Counted from the first letter of the stretch, positions 1 through 8,874 are shown. The stretch is DNA of 64,000 nucleotides from Palauibacter sp965207805 (GCA_965207805.1 OZ242312.1:3224001-3288000), one strand, 5' to 3'. Made by a program: numbers and translations. The notes: generated from the sequence alone by a model not told the origin.

Positions 1-442
1 GACTCCCGAGGAGCGCGACGCGCTGATGGTCGACCTGCGCGCATTCGTCGACATCTGGACCGCGCACGGGGCGGCACTGCGAGCGGGCGTGGAGTGGGTC
101 GAGGACCGGTTCGCGGTCGTCGCCGTGGACGAAGCGTCGGCGCCCGCGTCCGGGTGCTCGATCGACGCGATGGCCCGGCGGCTCGGTGCGCTCGAGGAAC
201 GCCTGGGTTGCTCGCTTCTCGACAGCACGCGCGTGTTCTACCGGAACGAGTCCGGCGCGATCGAGAGTTGCGCGCGGACGGAGTTCCGGGCGCGGGCGAC
301 GACGGGGACGATCGGCGAGGCGACGCCCGTCTTCGATCCCACCATCGACACGCTGGCGGCGCTGCGGGCGGGCGAACTGGAGCGTCCCGTCGCCCGTTCG
401 TGGCACCGGCAACTCCTGGGCCGCCCCGGCGGACGGTCCTGA
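1..442 (+). CDS. Conserved hypothetical protein, 5' end missing
   Basis: An open frame enters from the left edge and ends at TGA 440-442. About 146 codons are present and the true start lies upstream; the first internal ATG is at 26. The protein is soluble, with no signal peptide or membrane segment. A central segment reading ASGCSID, preceded by VVAVDEA, resembles a short conserved family known mostly from Bacteroidota, often mislabelled as an ABC transporter ATPase although it has no Walker motif. That match is from memory of the family. Function is unknown. The patatin gene follows after 13 nt in the same direction, so co-transcription is likely. Confidence 0.7.
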   Translation, partial: TPEERDALMVDLRAFVDIWTAHGAALRAGVEWVEDRFAVVAVDEASAPASGCSIDAMARRLGALEERLGCSLLDSTRVFYRNESGAIESCARTEFRARATTGTIGEATPVFDPTIDTLAALRAGELERPVARSWHRQLLGRPGGRS

Positions 443-455
443 CCCGGGGACCGGC

Positions 456-1616
456 GTGACCGGGGCCCCTGGGAGTGGCGCTTCCGGCGCCGCGCGGGGG
501 AAGCTGGCCTTCGCCCTCTCGGGTGGCGGCGCGAGGGCCGCCTACCAGACCGGCGTGCTGAGCTATGTGGGCCGGCGGCTGCCCGAGCTTCGGGTCCCCC
601 TCCTCACCGGTGTCTCGGCGGGGGCGATCAACGTGGGGTTCCTCGCTGCCTACAGCGGAAACCTGCGCGGCGCGACGCGGGCGCTGAAGCGCCGCTGGCT
701 CTCGCTGACGACCGAAGAAGTGCTGCGCACCAACCCCGCCTCCCTGTTCAAGGTGGGGCTTCGGCTGGGCGGGTCCCTGCTGGGCGGCGGGACCGGGCTG
801 AGTCCCCGTTTCAGGAGCCTCGTCGACACGTCGCCGCTGCGGGAGTTCATCGAACGTGACGTCGACCGCGGAGAGATCGGGGCCCGGATCAGGGCGGGGG
901 ATCTCGAAGCGGTGGGTCTCACGGCGATGTCGTACCAGACAGGGCGCACGGTCCTCTTCGTACAGGGAGAACCGCGGTCGGCGCCCAGGCCCGCGAGCTC
1001 GCACTACCGACTGGTGCGGACGAACATTTCGGTGGACCACATCCTGGCCTCCGCGTCGATCCCGCTCGTGTTCCCAGCCGTCAAACTCGGGCAGCAGTAC
1101 TATGGAGACGGGAGCTTCCGCACCGCGGCGCCGCTGGCGCCCGCGATTCACATGGGAGCGGACCGCATCTTCACGATCTCGGCCCGTTACCGGCGGTCGG
1201 AACTGGAGGCGCGGGCGCCGGACACGACCGGATATCCACCGCCGGCGAGGGTCCTGGGCCTGCTGCTGAACTCGGTCTTTCTCGACACGCTGGACTGGGA
1301 CGCGGCCGCGCTGCGCCGGATCAACCTCCTCGTCGACCGACTGCCCCGCGAGGTATCCGAGAGCCAGGGTCTGCGTCGCGTCGACCTGCTCATCCTGAGA
1401 CCCTCCCGGGACATCGGGAAGCTGGCCCGCGACTTCGAGATCGAACTTCCTCCCGCGCTGAGGTTTCTCGTGCGAGGCCTGGGGACCCCGGATATTAAGA
1501 CTGCCGACTTCCTGAGCTACCTCCTGTTCGAGAGCGAGTACATCCGGGCGCTCGTGGAACTGGGAGCCTCCGACGCGGAGGCGAACTGGGGCCGGATCGA
1601 GGCGTTCCTCACCTGA
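456..1616 (+). CDS. Patatin-like phospholipase
   Basis: Predicted 386-residue serine lipid acyl hydrolase of the patatin/RssA type, which cleaves acyl chains from phospholipids or related lipids with a Ser-Asp dyad. The oxyanion-hole glycine motif SGGGAR spans residues 22-27, the nucleophile elbow GVSAG is at 52-56 (Ser54), and the catalytic Asp sits in YGDG (Asp218). No signal peptide is seen, so it is probably cytoplasmic or membrane-peripheral. I chose GTG 456 because it lies 13 nt after the preceding stop and about 17 codons before the first patatin strand; a longer frame to 186 would overlap the upstream gene. Its TGA overlaps the proposed start of the next gene. The family is secure, the substrate unknown. 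Confidence 0.88.
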   Translation: MTGAPGSGASGAARGKLAFALSGGGARAAYQTGVLSYVGRRLPELRVPLLTGVSAGAINVGFLAAYSGNLRGATRALKRRWLSLTTEEVLRTNPASLFKVGLRLGGSLLGGGTGLSPRFRSLVDTSPLREFIERDVDRGEIGARIRAGDLEAVGLTAMSYQTGRTVLFVQGEPRSAPRPASSHYRLVRTNISVDHILASASIPLVFPAVKLGQQYYGDGSFRTAAPLAPAIHMGADRIFTISARYRRSELEARAPDTTGYPPPARVLGLLLNSVFLDTLDWDAAALRRINLLVDRLPREVSESQGLRRVDLLILRPSRDIGKLARDFEIELPPALRFLVRGLGTPDIKTADFLSYLLFESEYIRALVELGASDAEANWGRIEAFLT

Positions 1617-2734
1617 CTGCGCAACGGACGATCGTCCACTTCGCCGACCTCCACCTCGACTCCCCGTTCGCGTGGTGCGAGGCGACGGGCGACGTGGCGC
1701 GGCGGCGGCGCGAGGCGCTTCGCGACACCCTGCTCGCGATCGCGGAACTCGTGCGCTCGACCGGCGCGGACGCGCTCTTCTGCGGAGGCGATCTGTACGA
1801 GCACGATCGCGTCACGCTGGACACGGCGAACTTCCTGCGGCAGACGTTCGCCTCGCTCGACCAGGTACCGGTTTACATCGCGCCCGGCAATCACGACTGG
1901 TACGGGCCGACGAGCGTCTACGCGACGGGGGGATGGAGCGAGAACGTCCACATCTTTCGGGATCCGGCGCTGCAGGCGGTCTCCCTCGCGCCCGGCATCA
2001 CGCTGTGGGGGGCCGCGCACTGCGCTCCCGCCAACACGGACAACTTCCTCGGCGATGGCTTCCGCGTCTCCGGGACGGGGGCGCACGTGGCTCTCTTTCA
2101 TGGAGCGGAACGGTCGTGGCTCGCGGCACAGGGCGAAGGGAAGGCGCCGCACGCCCCCTTCGAGACCTCCGAAATCCCGGACAGCGGGCTGAATCACGCG
2201 TTCCTCGGCCACTATCACCGGCCGGCGGACGGCGTCCATCACACCTATCCGGGCAACCCCGACCCTCTGCAGTTCGGTGAGGAAGGGGAGCGCGGACCTG
2301 TCGTGGCGACGATCGACGCGGAGGGCGGGGTCACGTGCAAGCGCCACGTCGTGGCGGTCACCCCGGTTCATGACCTGCGGCTCGATGTCACGGGCCTCAC
2401 GAGTCGCCAGCAGATTCGGGACTCATTGCGCGAGAAGGCCGAGAGCCTCGCGGGACTCGCGCGCCTCACGGTATGCGGCGACCTGGAGCCGTCGCTCGAC
2501 CTGCAGGAGGACACGATCCGCGAACAGCTGCTCGAAACGTTCGACGCCGTGCAGATCCGGAAATCCGAACTGCACCTCGCGTACGACCTCGAAGAGATTC
2601 GCGGGGAGCCCACGGTGCGCGGACGGTTCGTCGAGGATGTGCTCGGGGCGGAGTTGGCGGACGATGAGAAGCGCCGTGTCCTGCGGATGGGACTCCGGGC
2701 GCTCGACGGCCGCGACGACCTCGAGGTTCTGTGA
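1613..2734 (+). CDS. SbcD/YhaO-like metallophosphoesterase (DNA exonuclease subunit)
   Basis: Predicted 373-residue calcineurin-like phosphoesterase, the nuclease partner of the SbcC-type ATPase encoded next. All metal-binding motifs are visible: FADLH (Asp12, His14), GGD (Asp60), GNHD (93-95) and GHYH (His200, His202). The first motif lies upstream of the first ATG (1694), so translation must start earlier. No ATG, GTG or TTG exists in frame between 1550 and that motif; the best candidate is CTG 1613, which overlaps the patatin stop as CTGA. The 3' end overlaps the SbcC-like gene as GTGA. The family is secure and the CTG start is inferred. By analogy it would process DNA ends or hairpins. 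Confidence 0.85.
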   Translation: MTAQRTIVHFADLHLDSPFAWCEATGDVARRRREALRDTLLAIAELVRSTGADALFCGGDLYEHDRVTLDTANFLRQTFASLDQVPVYIAPGNHDWYGPTSVYATGGWSENVHIFRDPALQAVSLAPGITLWGAAHCAPANTDNFLGDGFRVSGTGAHVALFHGAERSWLAAQGEGKAPHAPFETSEIPDSGLNHAFLGHYHRPADGVHHTYPGNPDPLQFGEEGERGPVVATIDAEGGVTCKRHVVAVTPVHDLRLDVTGLTSRQQIRDSLREKAESLAGLARLTVCGDLEPSLDLQEDTIREQLLETFDAVQIRKSELHLAYDLEEIRGEPTVRGRFVEDVLGAELADDEKRRVLRMGLRALDGRDDLEVL

Positions 2735-5640
2735 TGCGCTTCGAGTCCGTGACGGCCCACCGCTTCGGTCCCTTCCGGGATGAAACGCTGGAACTGGCGC
2801 CGGGAATGAACGTCGTCTTCGGCCGCAACGAGGCGGGAAAATCGTCCTGGCACGCGGCGCTGTACGCCGGGCTCTGCGGCATGCGGCGCGGCAAGGGGGC
2901 GATGCGGAAGGAAGAGAAGCGGTTCGCGGCGCGCCACAAGCCGTGGGACGGCGACGAGTGGGAGATCGGAGCCATCGTCGCGCTGGAGGACGGACGGCAC
3001 GTGGAGTTGCGGCACGATCTCGCGGGGAGGGTCGAGAGTTCGGCGGAGGACACGAGCGTCGCGGGACGGGACTACTCGGGCGAGATCCTGTACGACGGGG
3101 CGCCGGACGGCTCGCGGTGGCTGGGTCTGAACCGCCGCTCGTTTCTCGCCACCGCCTGTGTGCGTCAGGCGGACATTCTCAAGGTCCGGGACGATCCCGA
3201 ATCTCTGCAGGAGGACATGCAGCGCGCGGCGGCCACGGCGGGTGTGGACCAGACGGCGGCGGCCGCGCTGCAACGGCTCGAGGAGGTTCTCCGGGAACGC
3301 GTCGGATCGACTCGGGCTCCAACGAAGCCGCTCATGACGACCGCGCGGCGAGTGGCGGAGGCGCGCGAGGCCCTGGCGACGGCCCGCGAAGCGCACCGCG
3401 ATTTTCTGGAGCGTCGCGCCGAGGTCGAAACGCTGGAGCAAGCGGCGAGAGAAGCCCGGCGCCGCGCGGAGGCGGTGGAGGCCGCCCTCGCGAAAGTGGA
3501 GGCGGAGGCGCTCGCAGAGCGGCTGCGGGAGGCGCGGGCGCTGCACCAGGAGTTCCCGGAGGGGGCGCCGCACCCGGTCCCCGAGGGCGGCGGGCTCACG
3601 CGGGCAGTCACCGAAGCGCTCACGACATGGCGCAATCTCCCCGCTTCAGTGGACCTGACGGGGCCCTCGGCGCGGGAGATCGGGGAGAGGATCGACGCGG
3701 CCGATGCGGAGCTTGCGGCCGCGCGGGCGGTCGTCGCGGAGGCCGCCGCCGTGGAAGCCGAGGCTCGCCTCGGCATTGCGCGTAAGCTGCAGGCGCTCTT
3801 CCCGGACGGCGGCCCCCGGGTCTCCCCGGAGGAGGACGCGCGCCTGGGAGAGATCCGCGACGCGCTCCGCGCCTGGGAGGCGCTTCCCGCCGTTGAACCG
3901 CCGGCCGGTCGGAGCGTGGAGGAACTCGAGGAAGAGCTGGCCAACCTCGAAGGGAGGCGGCGGGCGCCCCCCATGGAAGGTCCATCCGGGCGAGCCGCAC
4001 TGTGGCTGGCTTCTTCGGCGGTCGTGGCCGCAGGAGGCCTCGTCCTCGCGCTGGTGGCGCCCGATTCGCGCTCCGCGGGGCTGATCCTGTTCGCCGTCGG
4101 GGCGGCAGGCGTCCTGTCCCACAGGTTCGCAAGGACGCGCACCGACCGTTCGGAGATCGCGCTCGCCCTGGACGTGCGCCACGACAGTCTTCGGCGCGAA
4201 CTCGCGTCGGCGCGCGCCGAACGGGAGCGCTACGAGGAGGGACGCCAACATCGGCGCGAGGCGATCGACCGCATGCGCGAGCTTGCCGATCCGGCCGACG
4301 CGGCAGGGGCCGAATCGGCGGCGGAACCGGAAGCGCTCGCGGACGCGCTGCGCCGCCAAGTGGAGTCCCGGCAAGCCGGACGACAGAAGGCCGCTCAACT
4401 GGGCGCGCAGTGGGACGAGCTTCAGGGGCTGCTGGCCGGTTCGTCCTTCGACGCACTTGTCGCCGAGACGGATCGGCTGCGCGACGCGGCCCATGCCCTC
4501 GTGGCGGACGCCGCCGAGAAGCCGCTCGCCGACGCGAGGGCCCGAGGCATCACGCGGGGAGCGTTGGGCGAACTCGAACTGCGGACCGCCGAGCGGCGTC
4601 GAAAGTGGAGCGACGAGCGGGCTCGGCGCCTGGCGGCGGAGACGCGGCACGCGCATCGGTCGGAACGCGCCGACGCCGCCGCGATCAAGCTGCGCGAAGC
4701 CGGTACGCAGGTCGGGGTGACCGCCGACGACCACGAGGATCTGGTAGACGCGCTGGAACAATGGCGCGCAGGCCGCGAGCGGGTGCTCGAGGAAGCCGGC
4801 GAACGCAGCGAATCATGGGATCGCCTGCAACAGTTGCTTGGGGAGCGGACGCTGGAGGAGTTCGCGGACGATGTGGAGCACCTCCGTCTCCGGGCCGACG
4901 GGCTCGTCGACCGGCTCGGGGCGGACCTCTTCGACGAAGATCGGGCGCGGCGGCCCACCGAGGAGACGCTGGAAGACCTGAGGCGGGAGGCGGAGGCGGC
5001 GCGCGAGGAGGTGCTGCGCGCAGGCGGCCAGCTCACGGAACGTGAACACCATCTCCCCAGCGTCGCGGACGCGGAAGACGCGCTGGCGGCGGCCGAACGG
5101 GAACAGGCGAGGATCGCGCGTCTCAAGGACACGCTGGACTGCACGATCGGATTCCTCGAAGAGGCGCAGGAGCGGGTGCTGCGCGACATCGCGCCCATTC
5201 TGACGCAGACGGTGCTCGAGTGGCTGCCCGCAGTGACGGACGGCCGCTACACCGGGTGCCGAATCGACCCGGAAAACCTGCTCGTCCAGGTCAGGACGCC
5301 GGGGGGGCGCTGGCGTGCCGCCGAACTGCTCTCCCATGGCACGGCGGAGCAGATCTACCTGCTGCTCAGGTTCGCGCTCTCACGGCATCTCACGCGCGAA
5401 GGCGAGACCTGTCCCCTCATCCTCGATGATGTCGTCGGTGCTTCCGACGCGGTGCGGAAACAGGCCGTACTGCAGACGCTGCGCGCGCTCGCGCGCTCGA
5501 CCCAGGTCATCCTCTTCACGCACGAGGACGATGTGCGGGACTGGGCAAGGGAGAACCTCACGGGACCCGACGCCCACCTCATCGAACTTGCCGAACGGCG
5601 GGTCCAGCGCGCAGGAAACGGTCTGGCTGCCGCTACTTGA
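2731..5640 (+). CDS. SbcC/YhaN-like AAA ATPase with coiled coils
   Basis: A 969-residue SMC/Rad50-type ATPase, the partner of the metallophosphoesterase just upstream. Walker A GRNEAGKS is at about 31-38. Two long Arg/Glu/Ala-rich coiled-coil arms fill the middle. An ABC signature-like LSHGTAEQ lies near 868, and Walker B LILDD followed by an ILFTHED switch near 895-930. Unusually, residues about 423-463 form two hydrophobic stretches between the coiled-coil arms, where classical SbcC has a zinc hook; no CxxC is visible there. The start is GTG 2731 (GTGA overlap) or ATG 2734 (TGATG overlap). The 3' end overlaps the convergent reductase gene by 8 nt. It probably works on DNA ends, perhaps at the membrane. 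Confidence 0.88.
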   Translation: MMRFESVTAHRFGPFRDETLELAPGMNVVFGRNEAGKSSWHAALYAGLCGMRRGKGAMRKEEKRFAARHKPWDGDEWEIGAIVALEDGRHVELRHDLAGRVESSAEDTSVAGRDYSGEILYDGAPDGSRWLGLNRRSFLATACVRQADILKVRDDPESLQEDMQRAAATAGVDQTAAAALQRLEEVLRERVGSTRAPTKPLMTTARRVAEAREALATAREAHRDFLERRAEVETLEQAAREARRRAEAVEAALAKVEAEALAERLREARALHQEFPEGAPHPVPEGGGLTRAVTEALTTWRNLPASVDLTGPSAREIGERIDAADAELAAARAVVAEAAAVEAEARLGIARKLQALFPDGGPRVSPEEDARLGEIRDALRAWEALPAVEPPAGRSVEELEEELANLEGRRRAPPMEGPSGRAALWLASSAVVAAGGLVLALVAPDSRSAGLILFAVGAAGVLSHRFARTRTDRSEIALALDVRHDSLRRELASARAERERYEEGRQHRREAIDRMRELADPADAAGAESAAEPEALADALRRQVESRQAGRQKAAQLGAQWDELQGLLAGSSFDALVAETDRLRDAAHALVADAAEKPLADARARGITRGALGELELRTAERRRKWSDERARRLAAETRHAHRSERADAAAIKLREAGTQVGVTADDHEDLVDALEQWRAGRERVLEEAGERSESWDRLQQLLGERTLEEFADDVEHLRLRADGLVDRLGADLFDEDRARRPTEETLEDLRREAEAAREEVLRAGGQLTEREHHLPSVADAEDALAAAEREQARIARLKDTLDCTIGFLEEAQERVLRDIAPILTQTVLEWLPAVTDGRYTGCRIDPENLLVQVRTPGGRWRAAELLSHGTAEQIYLLLRFALSRHLTREGETCPLILDDVVGASDAVRKQAVLQTLRALARSTQVILFTHEDDVRDWARENLTGPDAHLIELAERRVQRAGNGLAAAT

Positions 5641-6649
5641 AGACCTCGTAGTCCGTAGAGTGGCCCGGGTTCACCTTCGCGGTCGGGTCGATGTGGTGAA
5701 CCGCGTTGTTCACGGCGATCGCGGCCTCGCCGAAACCGGTCGAGATCAATTCCAGCTTCCCGTCGTAGGTGGCGATGTCCCCCGCCGCATAGACGCCGGG
5801 GATGTTCGTGCGCATGCGCGAGTCCACCACGATGCACCTCTTCCGTAGCTCGAGCCCCCATTCCGCGATCGGCCCGATGTTCGGCACGAACCCGATCAGG
5901 GCGACGATCTCGTCCACTTCGAGGCGCGTCGTCTCCTTCGTCCTCGTGTGTTGGATCGTCGCGGCCTCCACGCGCTCGCCGCCGTGAATCTCTGTCACGG
6001 CGTGGAAGGTTCGGAGCCGCAGTTCGCCCCGTTCATGGGCTCCTTCGACCTGGGCGACCGTGCTCTCGTGAGCCCGATAGCGGTCGGACCGGTGGATATG
6101 CGTGAGTTCGCCAGCGACGTTCCGCAGCCCCCAGCTCCAGTCGAAGGCGGAGTCGCCCCCGCCGACAAGGAGAACGCGCTTCCCGCGGAACGTCTCGGGG
6201 TCCTTCACGTTCGTCGCGAGGCCCCGGTTCAGGAACTCATCCCACCCCGGCACGCGTAGCGTCCGGCTCTTGAAGGCGCCCTTCCCCCCCGCAATGACGA
6301 CGGTGCGTGTGGGCCGCGGCCCTTTGTCCGTGTGAAGATCGAAGTAGCCGTTTCCCGGATTGAGTTCGAGGACGCGCTCCTCGAGGCAGACCTCCGCGTC
6401 GAACTGCAGACCCTGCGTGACGAGTTCCCGCGCCAGATCCTTGGCAAGCACCCGGGGGAAACCGGCGACGTCGAATACATCCTTCTCGGGGTACAGCGCC
6501 GTCAGCTGACCCCCGAGTTCGGGAAGGACGTCGATGATGCGAGCCGAGACGCCGCGCATGCCGGCGTAGAACGACCCGTACAGGCCGGTCGGACCGCCTC
6601 CGATGATGGTGATGTCGACTGTTTCTTTTTCCACACCCAAGCCGTTCAA
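5633..6649 (-). CDS. Ferredoxin--NADP(+) reductase, thioredoxin-reductase type
   Basis: A 338-residue flavoprotein of the bacterial TrxR-like FNR family (YumC type), expected to pass electrons between NADPH and ferredoxin through FAD. An N-terminal FAD-binding GGGPTG is at 17-22, a central NADPH-binding segment reads VGGGDSA, and a late FAD motif reads YAAGDIA. There is no CxxC redox-disulfide motif between the halves, which argues against thioredoxin reductase itself. The ATG start is at 6649. It overlaps the convergent SbcC-like gene by 8 nt, so neither has room for a separate terminator. The assignment rests on overall architecture; exact donor and acceptor are not visible. Confidence 0.85.
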   Translation of the reverse strand: MNGLGVEKETVDITIIGGGPTGLYGSFYAGMRGVSARIIDVLPELGGQLTALYPEKDVFDVAGFPRVLAKDLARELVTQGLQFDAEVCLEERVLELNPGNGYFDLHTDKGPRPTRTVVIAGGKGAFKSRTLRVPGWDEFLNRGLATNVKDPETFRGKRVLLVGGGDSAFDWSWGLRNVAGELTHIHRSDRYRAHESTVAQVEGAHERGELRLRTFHAVTEIHGGERVEAATIQHTRTKETTRLEVDEIVALIGFVPNIGPIAEWGLELRKRCIVVDSRMRTNIPGVYAAGDIATYDGKLELISTGFGEAAIAVNNAVHHIDPTAKVNPGHSTDYEVFK

Positions 6650-6664
6650 GCCATCCGGGGATGG

Positions 6665-7243
6665 TCAGGTCGCGCTTTTCCACTTCCGCCGGAGGCAGTG
6701 CGTTCCGTAATCGATGATCGCCCAGGCCGACGTGACGCCGACGAGCAACACGAGTGCGGGAACATACCGAGGGTTGAAAATGAGGGCGAGGAGCGTAAGA
6801 AACTGCAGACCGGTGGCGATTTTCCCCGGCCACCGGGGCTTGAAGGGGATGATGATGGAGACAAGCCGGGCGAGGAGATAGCACCCCGCGGTATAGAGGT
6901 CCCGGAGGATCAGGATCAGGAACGACACCCCGTCGAGGCCGCCCGCCGCCAGGAAACCGGAGAGCGCCAGCAGGACAAAGAGCTTGTCGCAGAGCGGGTC
7001 GAGCAGGAGTCCGACCTGGGAGCGCGTCCCGCTTACCCGGGCGATGAACCCATCGAGGACATCCGTTGCGCCCGCCGTGGCCACGAGCACGGCCATCATT
7101 CGGGGGTCGGACACCACGATGAAGGCGAGGCCGAGCGGTATGCGGCTCAGGGACAGGAGATTCGACAGGGTGAGAAACCCCGGATCGTGTGTCTGTATCT
7201 GACTCCTCCGCTTCGACCTGGTCGACGGACCCGCCCCACGCAC
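6665..7243 (-). CDS. CDP-alcohol phosphatidyltransferase (PgsA-like)
   Basis: A small integral membrane enzyme of phospholipid head-group synthesis, about 192 residues. The family signature is complete: DVLDGFIAR followed eight residues later by GLLLDPLCD, giving the D-x2-DG-x2-AR-x8-G-x3-D-x3-D metal site. About five or six hydrophobic helices follow. PgsA (CDP-diacylglycerol to phosphatidylglycerophosphate) is the most likely role, but phosphatidylserine synthase or another member cannot be excluded. GTG 7243 is my start choice, with GTG 7255 close behind; a longer open frame upstream only shadows ssb. It lies 86 nt downstream of ssb on the same strand and 15 nt upstream of the reductase gene, suggesting one transcript. 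Confidence 0.8.
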   Translation of the reverse strand: MRGAGPSTRSKRRSQIQTHDPGFLTLSNLLSLSRIPLGLAFIVVSDPRMMAVLVATAGATDVLDGFIARVSGTRSQVGLLLDPLCDKLFVLLALSGFLAAGGLDGVSFLILILRDLYTAGCYLLARLVSIIIPFKPRWPGKIATGLQFLTLLALIFNPRYVPALVLLVGVTSAWAIIDYGTHCLRRKWKSAT

Positions 7244-7329
7244 GGGAAGATGCACGTTCCTGGGGCGGGTCTCCAGTGCCCCGGCGAGCGTCGCCGACGG
7301 CTCGCCGAATGCGGCGCGATGCACGAGCG

Positions 7330-7704
7330 CTACTGTGGAAGCTCGGCGCTGTCGGCTGCCGTATCGCCGCTGTCCGGTCGCGGGTCCAGCATCACCATGT
7401 CCTCCACGACCACGTCCACGGTGGGGATCGCGATTCCGTCGCGCTCGAACGATCCGTACTCGAGGTGGCCCTCGACGTAGAGGCGCGAGCCTTTTTGCAC
7501 GTATTCGCCGACGGTCTCCGCCTGGCGGCGCCAGAATGTGAGCCGGTGCCAATCGGTGCGACGCTGGGTCTCCCCGTTCTTGCGGAACACGCGGTTGGTC
7601 GCGAGCGACAGATGGGCGACGGCGGTGCCGGAAGCGGTCTCGCGCACATCGGGGTCGCTGCCGGCGTTTCCGACGAGAATGACCCGGTTCACGGTTCGCG
7701 ACAT
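7330..7704 (-). CDS. ssb: Single-stranded DNA-binding protein
   Basis: A 124-residue OB-fold protein that coats single-stranded DNA in replication and repair. The start MSRTVNRVILVGN and internal HLSLATN and DWHRLTFW segments are typical of SSB, and the OB domain covers about residues 1-108. The C-terminal tail is short and ends AELPQ rather than the usual acidic DDDIPF-type tip that recruits partner proteins. ATG 7704 is preceded by a clear GGGAGA ribosome site at good spacing. The upstream region is shared with the divergent MCE gene, so promoters for both should lie in 7705-7861. A second SSB with a standard tip may exist elsewhere in the genome. Confidence 0.9.
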   Translation of the reverse strand: MSRTVNRVILVGNAGSDPDVRETASGTAVAHLSLATNRVFRKNGETQRRTDWHRLTFWRRQAETVGEYVQKGSRLYVEGHLEYGSFERDGIAIPTVDVVVEDMVMLDPRPDSGDTAADSAELPQ

Positions 7705-7861
7705 GATTTCTCTCCCTTGTGATGTGTGAATGGGCGCCGCTGGGCGCGGCGAGGGACGCAAATCTCCGATCCGAAGCGGAGGCTTCCAACGGCACCTCCT
7801 CCACTGCCGCAACTGGCCGGTCCCACCTTGACGCCGCGGCGGGAAGGGGGTCTGCTCAGGG

Positions 7862-8845
7862 ATGATCCGGACTGACCTCCCTTCCCACGTTTCGCGCACC
7901 CGGGCCCGGCGGGGCCTGATCGTGATTGCCTTCGCCGTCGTCCTTTCCGCGACGATCTCCGTCATCGAACTCATCGTCCGCGCGACGCTCGAGGGCCCGC
8001 GAATCACGGCGCTGGCCCATTCAGCGGAGGGGCTTGGGCCGGGTTCGGCGGTTTGGGTCGCCGGGAGGTCGGTGGGGCGGGTGCTGTCGATCTCCTTCCA
8101 GCCTCCCGAAGCGAGCGACCGCGATGGGCCGTTCGAGAGCCATGTCGTCATCGACGCCGTCATCGACCGGGTCGCCGAGCCCATCCTGCGAGCGGATGCC
8201 ACTGCCGACGTGCGACCGTCGGATCTCGTGGCGCCCGTCGTCCTCTCCGTGAACCCGGGGACGGGCTCCGCTCCCGCCTGGAATTACGCGGACACGCTGC
8301 GCGCTTCCGGTCCGCCGATCGAACCGGAGACGGTCATGGAGCTGGCGGATTCGCTGCTGCAGGCGGTGCGCACGCTCGAAGTCGACGCCTCCGAGGCGCG
8401 GGACATGCTCGGTTCGAATCAGGGCTCGCTCGCCCGCTTTCGCGAGGATCCGGGCACGCTGGCCGGACTGCAAGGCAGTCTCGAGCTGCTGGAGGAACTG
8501 CTTCAGCGAGACCTCCCGCGCTCCTCGCTCGTTCGGCTCGCGACGGACACGCTCGTGAGCGCCGCCGCGCGACGCGTGCAGGAACGGTTCGCGGCCTGGG
8601 AGGCGGCGCCGCAACTCGAGAGCGCCAGCGGCAGTGTCGAAACGACGCTCGAAACGCTGGACGCGGTGATGTCGCGACTCTCGGTGATCGCCGGGCGGCT
8701 GGAGCGCGGCGAAGGAACCGCGGGCCGGGCTCTGGTGGATGGAGAGATCCGACGTCAACTCGCCGCCTTGCGCGCCGCGGTCGCCGAGTTGGCGGAAGAT
8801 CTGGGTTACAACCCGTCGCGCTGGCTACGCATCCGCGTCTTCTAG
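7862..8845 (+). CDS. MCE/MlaD-family lipid-transport protein
   Basis: A 327-residue protein with one N-terminal membrane helix (about 18-39) and an MCE domain after it, marked by GLGPGSAVWVAG and GRSVGRV around residues 58-77. A helical C-terminal region ends in GEGTAGRAL and NPSRW, a layout typical of MlaD/MCE substrate-binding proteins that shuttle phospholipids between inner and outer membranes. The permease (MlaE) and ATPase (MlaF) normally found beside it are not in this window, so it stands alone. ATG 7862 is just ahead of a positive KR-rich cytoplasmic segment. It is divergent from ssb. The family call is fairly secure, the transported lipid unknown. Confidence 0.72.
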   Translation: MIRTDLPSHVSRTRARRGLIVIAFAVVLSATISVIELIVRATLEGPRITALAHSAEGLGPGSAVWVAGRSVGRVLSISFQPPEASDRDGPFESHVVIDAVIDRVAEPILRADATADVRPSDLVAPVVLSVNPGTGSAPAWNYADTLRASGPPIEPETVMELADSLLQAVRTLEVDASEARDMLGSNQGSLARFREDPGTLAGLQGSLELLEELLQRDLPRSSLVRLATDTLVSAAARRVQERFAAWEAAPQLESASGSVETTLETLDAVMSRLSVIAGRLERGEGTAGRALVDGEIRRQLAALRAAVAELAEDLGYNPSRWLRIRVF

Positions 8846-8851
8846 CTCGCG

Positions 8852-8874
8852 AGCCACCCGCTCCGCGGGCGGCT
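8852..8874. terminator. Hairpin between convergent genes, possible bidirectional terminator
   Basis: A 10-bp stem with one A-C mismatch (8852-8861 with 8865-8874) and a 3-nt loop sits exactly between the MCE gene stop at 8845 and the convergent hypothetical stop at 8873. It lacks a clear U-tract on either strand, so it may act with Rho or only protect 3' ends. Read from sequence; no folding energy was calculated. Confidence 0.35.

Noticed and set aside
7243..7804. N-terminal extension of the phosphatidyltransferase to 7804
   Set aside because: The extension lies on the other frame of ssb and is Arg/His/Pro-rich; the enzyme's own domain starts near 7200.
7705..8202. N-terminal extension of SSB to 8202
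   Set aside because: The family start MSRTV at 7704 has a good ribosome site, and the extension lies antisense to the MCE gene.
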